From an uncultured Bacillota bacterium (GTDB lineage Bacteria; Bacillota; Clostridia; Peptostreptococcales; Anaerovoracaceae): DNA of 8,912 nucleotides. The stretch covers positions 1-8,912 of the forward strand of contig CAMKAM010000052.1 in NCBI GenBank assembly GCA_946410475.1. The letters are read 5' to 3'. Of the stretch, positions 6,468-8,912 are shown in pieces. The position numbers were made by a program, and so were the translations under genes. Each line of letters starts with the position of its first letter. Position 1 is the first letter of the stretch. Under the pieces are notes generated by a model that saw only the letters and a program-made list of their open reading frames with translations, was not told the DNA's origin and searched no databases.

Positions 6468-6707
6468 TGTCTCACTTTTTGTGAAAGATAGTGATTACAG
6501 AGACGAACGTCTCAGTTATGTGCACGTTTCATTTTTTATGAGACGAACAGACCGTTTTTCATGGCGATCATGGGCTTTCTGTCTCAAAAAAAAAGAATTA
6601 ATTATTCTCTGAGACAAAACTCTATGTAATGTCTCAGAAAAGCGTAATGATCATCACCCCTGAGACATTTGTCCCTGCTTTCAAACGGTTTGCCTTTTTT
6701 TGGGACA
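6468..6707. repeat. Array of five inverted half-site units (TGTCTCA...TGAGACA)
   Basis: Five units share short inverted ends and unrelated interiors of about 24 bases: 6468-6505, 6508-6545, 6580-6616, 6630-6667 and 6670-6707 (spans 38, 38, 37, 38, 38). The first four have GTCTC on the left and GAGAC on the right, mostly as TGTCTCA and TGAGACA; the fifth has TGTCCC and GGGACA. The half-site centres are 31, 31, 30 and 31 bases apart in the first four, close to three helical turns. Units 1-2 and 4-5 are joined by two bases (AA and TT), making two composites of 78 bp each. The array begins 15 bases after the restored end of the nuclease-like gene. No terminator or gene is seen in it. Function unknown. 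Confidence 0.75.
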
Positions 6708-6727
6708 AGAGTTATTTGAACTGCACT

Positions 6728-6950
6728 TAAGAGCCGCTCGCACTTTTTCCCCGGCGCAACAGTCACGCGATTCAGCAGGAAGATGCCCCCGCCGGGTCGT
6801 CCTGAGCAGGCCGCGCTGGCTGCCGGCCTTTGGGGAGCCGGCAAAGCCAGCTATAGGGCGAGCCTGATCAGCAGACGGGCCCCGTGAGCTCCCTAGAGAG
6901 CGAACGGCAGATGAGTGGCTTTCGAATGGTTGCTGCTTCGGAATTGGCGT
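6728..6950. other. GC-rich structured intergenic region, no gene recognised
   Basis: A sharp change from the AT-rich array to GC-rich sequence. Its main feature is a strong hairpin at 6815-6851: GCTGGCT (6815-6821) pairs with AGCCAGC (6845-6851), and GCCGGC (6822-6827) with GCCGGC (6837-6842), with a 9-base loop and a 2-base AA bulge. Smaller inverted repeats flank it (CCTG/CAGG at 6801-6810, ACGG/CCGT at 6875-6885). No reading frame here resembles a known protein and no clear promoter or terminator is visible. It could be a non-coding RNA or a remnant of a mobile element; I do not recognise it. Confidence 0.5.
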
Positions 6951-6964
6951 GGTAGGTGGATTTA

Positions 6965-7076
6965 GTGGATCGGTGGATCGGTGTGTAGGCGGGTCGATGG
7001 ATCGGTGTGTAGGCGTGTCGGTGGATCGGTGGGTAGGAGGGTCGGTGGATCGGTGGGTAGGCGGGTCTGTGGTTTG
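6965..7076. repeat. G-rich tandem repeat, 8-bp unit organised in 24-bp blocks
   Basis: Fourteen consecutive 8-mers related to GTGGATCG, with variants GTGTGTAG, GTGGGTAG, GCGGGTCG, GCGTGTCG and GAGGGTCG. From 6972 they form four 24-bp blocks (6972-6995, 6996-7019, 7020-7043, 7044-7067), each made of a GGTGGATC-, a GGTGGGTA- and a GGCGGGTC-like third, with a few substitutions. Because 24 is a multiple of three, a 64-codon frame runs through it (6949-7143), but its protein is just the repeat and is not credible. Likely variable in copy number between strains. Confidence 0.88.
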
Positions 7077-7083
7077 TTGGATG

Positions 7084-7110
7084 AAAAAAAGACTCCTCTT
7101 TCGAGGAGTC
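7084..7110 (-). terminator. Terminator of the NhaC gene
   Basis: On the minus strand, a perfect 8-bp stem GACTCCTC/GAGGAGTC with a GAAA loop is followed by seven T. It lies 44 bases after the nhaC stop codon. A weaker T-rich stretch (CCTTTTGTTT) on the other side could let it work in the plus direction too. Confidence 0.92.
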
Positions 7111-7154
7111 CCTTTTGTTTCATATTTGATCAGTTGCGATTGATCTTTTCAGTC

Positions 7155-8777
7155 TCACGCCTTTTGAGGCTGTCTCTTTCCACCTGTCATGCTGCGGATG
7201 ACGTACAGTACCGCGATCATTGCGATGATGCCGATCGGCAGCGAGATGATCCAGCTCTTTGTGAATCCCGCAACGATGTATATGAAGAACGATACTGCAG
7301 CTACCGTTATTGCGTATGGGAGCTGTGTCTCTACGTGCGAGATGTGGTTGACGCCGGCTCCGGCCGAGCTCATGATCGTCGTATCAGAGATCGGTGAGCA
7401 GTGGTCGCCGCATACAGCACCAGCCATGCATGCCGAAATAGCTACATACATCAGTTCCGGGTTCTTCTGGGTTACAGCGATAGCGATCGGGATCAGCATA
7501 CCGAATGTTCCCCATGATGTGCCGGATGCGAATGCAAGCAGGCAGGCAATAACGAAGATGACTGCCGGGAGCATCGACATCCATCCTGCGCCCATTCCAT
7601 CGACGTGCTTTTCGACGAATGCGGAAAGGCCGAGGCTGTCAGTCATTGCTTTCAGTGACCATGCCAGTGTCAGGATCATGATCGGTGATACCATGTCTTT
7701 GAAACCTTCAGGCAGGCACTCCATGCACTTCGTGAACGAAAGAATTCGGCGTGCGACGTAGAATATGACTACGAGTACCAAAGCGACACCGCTTCCGAGC
7801 AGAAGTCCTACAGAAGCATCGGAGTTCGCGAACGAATTCACGAAGCTTTCTCCCGAGAAGAATCCGCCTGTATAGATCATGCCGATGAGGCAGCTTATGA
7901 TGAGGACGATGATCGGAAGAACGAGGTCGATGACCTTTCCGTTCTCGTTGACTTCCTGGTTCATAGCTTCTGCGTTCTCAGCATTTACGTCATGAACTGT
8001 GAAGAGATCTCCGTTATTAATAGCGTTCTCTTCGTAGCGTTTCATCTTGCCGTAGTCGAACTTCATGCTGACCAGAGCGAACATCATGACGATCGTCAGC
8101 AGAGCGTAGAAGTTGTACGGGATAGCTCTGATGAATACTGTAAGACCGTTCTCGCCTTCAACGAATCCGCTGACAGCAGCAGCCCACGATGAAATCGGGG
8201 CGATTATGCATACCGGAGCAGCCGTTGCGTCGATCAGGTAAGCAAGCTTTGCTCTTGATACGTTGTATTCGTCAGTAAGCGGACGCATTACGGAGCCTAC
8301 TGTGAGGCAGTTGAAATAGTCGTCGATGAAGATCAGGATGCCGAGGAATATAGTCGAGCGCTGAGCGCCTTCCCTCGATTTGATCTTCGTCGCGGCCCAT
8401 CTTCCGAATGCGGCGCTGCCGCCGGACTTGTTCATCATCGCTACCAGTACTCCGAGGAATACAAGGAAGGCAAGAATGCCAACATTCCAAGAGTCGGAAA
8501 GCGATGTGACTATGCCGTCTACGAATATGTGGTTGAGGATGCCGTCGAAATCGGCTCCTGCATAAAGGATGCCGCCTGTTACTACGCCGATGAACAGTGA
8601 ACTGTAAACTTCCTTTGTGATAAGCGCCAGCACGATAGCTATCAGCGGCGGCAGCACAGACCAGCCGGTCGCATAAAGAGCAGCCTGCGGCTCCTCCTCA
8701 GCAGCGAAAGCGAGTGCCGGCATCATTAGAGCCATAAGCATCGCCAGGCCCGAGAGCCAAACAAATTTTCTCTTCAT
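7155..8777 (-). CDS. nhaC: NhaC family Na+/H+ antiporter
   Basis: A 540-residue polytopic membrane protein that exchanges Na+ for H+ across the cell membrane. Family hallmarks are GWSVLPPLIAIVLALITKEVY (split here as GWSVLPPLI and VLALITKEVY, 38-58), FIDDYFNCLTVGSVMRPL (150-167), LIDATAAPVCIIAPISSW (181-198), SGTSWGTFGMLIPI (418-431) and GDHCSPISDTTIMSS (457-471). About a dozen hydrophobic segments are visible, with a charged cytoplasmic-looking loop near 240-282. It begins with a signal-peptide-like leader, MKRKFVWLSGLAM followed by hydrophobic residues and AFAAEEEP, common in clostridial members. The ATG at 8775-8777 is chosen for the AGGAGG ten bases upstream; the frame is open 28 codons further upstream but without a ribosome site and running into a terminator. 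A related organic-acid antiporter role is possible, so the symbol denotes family only. Confidence 0.88.
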   Translation of the reverse strand: MKRKFVWLSGLAMLMALMMPALAFAAEEEPQAALYATGWSVLPPLIAIVLALITKEVYSSLFIGVVTGGILYAGADFDGILNHIFVDGIVTSLSDSWNVGILAFLVFLGVLVAMMNKSGGSAAFGRWAATKIKSREGAQRSTIFLGILIFIDDYFNCLTVGSVMRPLTDEYNVSRAKLAYLIDATAAPVCIIAPISSWAAAVSGFVEGENGLTVFIRAIPYNFYALLTIVMMFALVSMKFDYGKMKRYEENAINNGDLFTVHDVNAENAEAMNQEVNENGKVIDLVLPIIVLIISCLIGMIYTGGFFSGESFVNSFANSDASVGLLLGSGVALVLVVIFYVARRILSFTKCMECLPEGFKDMVSPIMILTLAWSLKAMTDSLGLSAFVEKHVDGMGAGWMSMLPAVIFVIACLLAFASGTSWGTFGMLIPIAIAVTQKNPELMYVAISACMAGAVCGDHCSPISDTTIMSSAGAGVNHISHVETQLPYAITVAAVSFFIYIVAGFTKSWIISLPIGIIAMIAVLYVIRSMTGGKRQPQKA

Positions 8778-8846
8778 TACAATCGAACCTCCTATCCTTG
8801 TTCGTAATGAATTATGAATAATACCGTTACATTGAGACCCAAGGAT

Positions 8847-8874
8847 AAGAAAACGACTCACATTGAGTGAGCCG
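8847..8874 (-). terminator. Terminator of an upstream minus-strand gene
   Basis: On the minus strand, CGGCTCAC (8867-8874) pairs with GTGAGTCG (8854-8861), one G-U pair, with a 5-base loop, followed by TTTTCTTA. It separates nhaC from whatever gene lies beyond the right edge. In 8875-8912 only a fragment could belong to that gene: one frame is open up to a TGA inside the hairpin, and another stops at once (TAA at 8904-8906), so its end cannot be fixed. The following 70 bases form the nhaC leader; no clear promoter pair is seen there, though TATTAT and CATAAT are present. Confidence 0.75.
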
Positions 8875-8912
8875 CCTGATAATCAATCGCATTCGAAATC
8901 TTCTTACCAAGG

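Noticed and set aside
6468..6707. CRISPR array
   Set aside because: The repeated parts are only 5-7 bases and alternate in orientation; there are no direct repeats of CRISPR length and no cas genes in the window.
6602..6844. 80-codon minus-strand frame in the intergenic region
   Set aside because: It crosses the half-site array and the GC-rich hairpin, shows an abrupt composition change inside, has no ribosome site and no recognisable domain.
6949..7143. 64-codon frame with VDRWVGGS-like repeats
   Set aside because: It is the 24-bp tandem repeat read in frame, and continues through the nhaC terminator hairpin; no ribosome site.
8778..8861. 28-codon N-terminal extension of the NhaC protein
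   Set aside because: It starts inside the upstream terminator hairpin and lacks a ribosome site, whereas the internal ATG has AGGAGG and is followed by a signal-like leader.

Overview
The window looks like chromosome of a Gram-positive anaerobe of the Bacillota, probably class Clostridia. The evidence is AGGAGG-type ribosome binding sites before most genes, sigma-A-like promoters, GTG and TTG starts, clean hairpin-plus-T terminators, and protein families (NhaC with a cleavable-looking leader, HisJ-type PHP phosphatase, clostridial patatin, a Lachnospiraceae-type nuclease-like protein). The species is not identifiable from the sequence alone. Most genes are fairly GC-rich; the stretch at about 5450-6720 is visibly AT-richer.

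Left part (1-3298): a minus-strand cluster reads TetR regulator, DNA-deoxyinosine glycosylase, then the start of a nitroreductase cut by the window edge. Divergent from it is a two-gene ABC-2 type exporter (ATPase plus permease, overlapping by 4 bases). The gap between TetR and ABC holds a nearly perfect 22-bp palindrome abutting a TATAAT box, so TetR very probably represses both itself and the exporter.

Middle (3308-5255): a patatin-like phospholipase (minus) converges on the permease with 9 bases between them. It is divergent from a HisJ-type histidinol-phosphatase (plus), which has a clear promoter and a textbook terminator.

Islet (about 5256-7110): two strong inverted repeats are followed by a good promoter whose -10 box sits inside a dyad. 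The promoter drives a PD-(D/E)XK nuclease-like gene whose last ~31 codons are shifted out of frame at an A6 tract. Downstream is a ~700-bp stretch without a gene. It holds a regular array of inverted half-sites (TGTCTCA...TGAGACA) in units of 37-38 bp, a GC-rich region with a 13-bp hairpin, and an 8-bp/24-bp tandem repeat. This is the least explained part of the window and looks acquired or at least fast-evolving.

Right part (7084-8912): an NhaC-family Na+/H+ antiporter on the minus strand with its own terminator, preceded by the terminator of a further minus-strand gene lying mostly or wholly outside the window.
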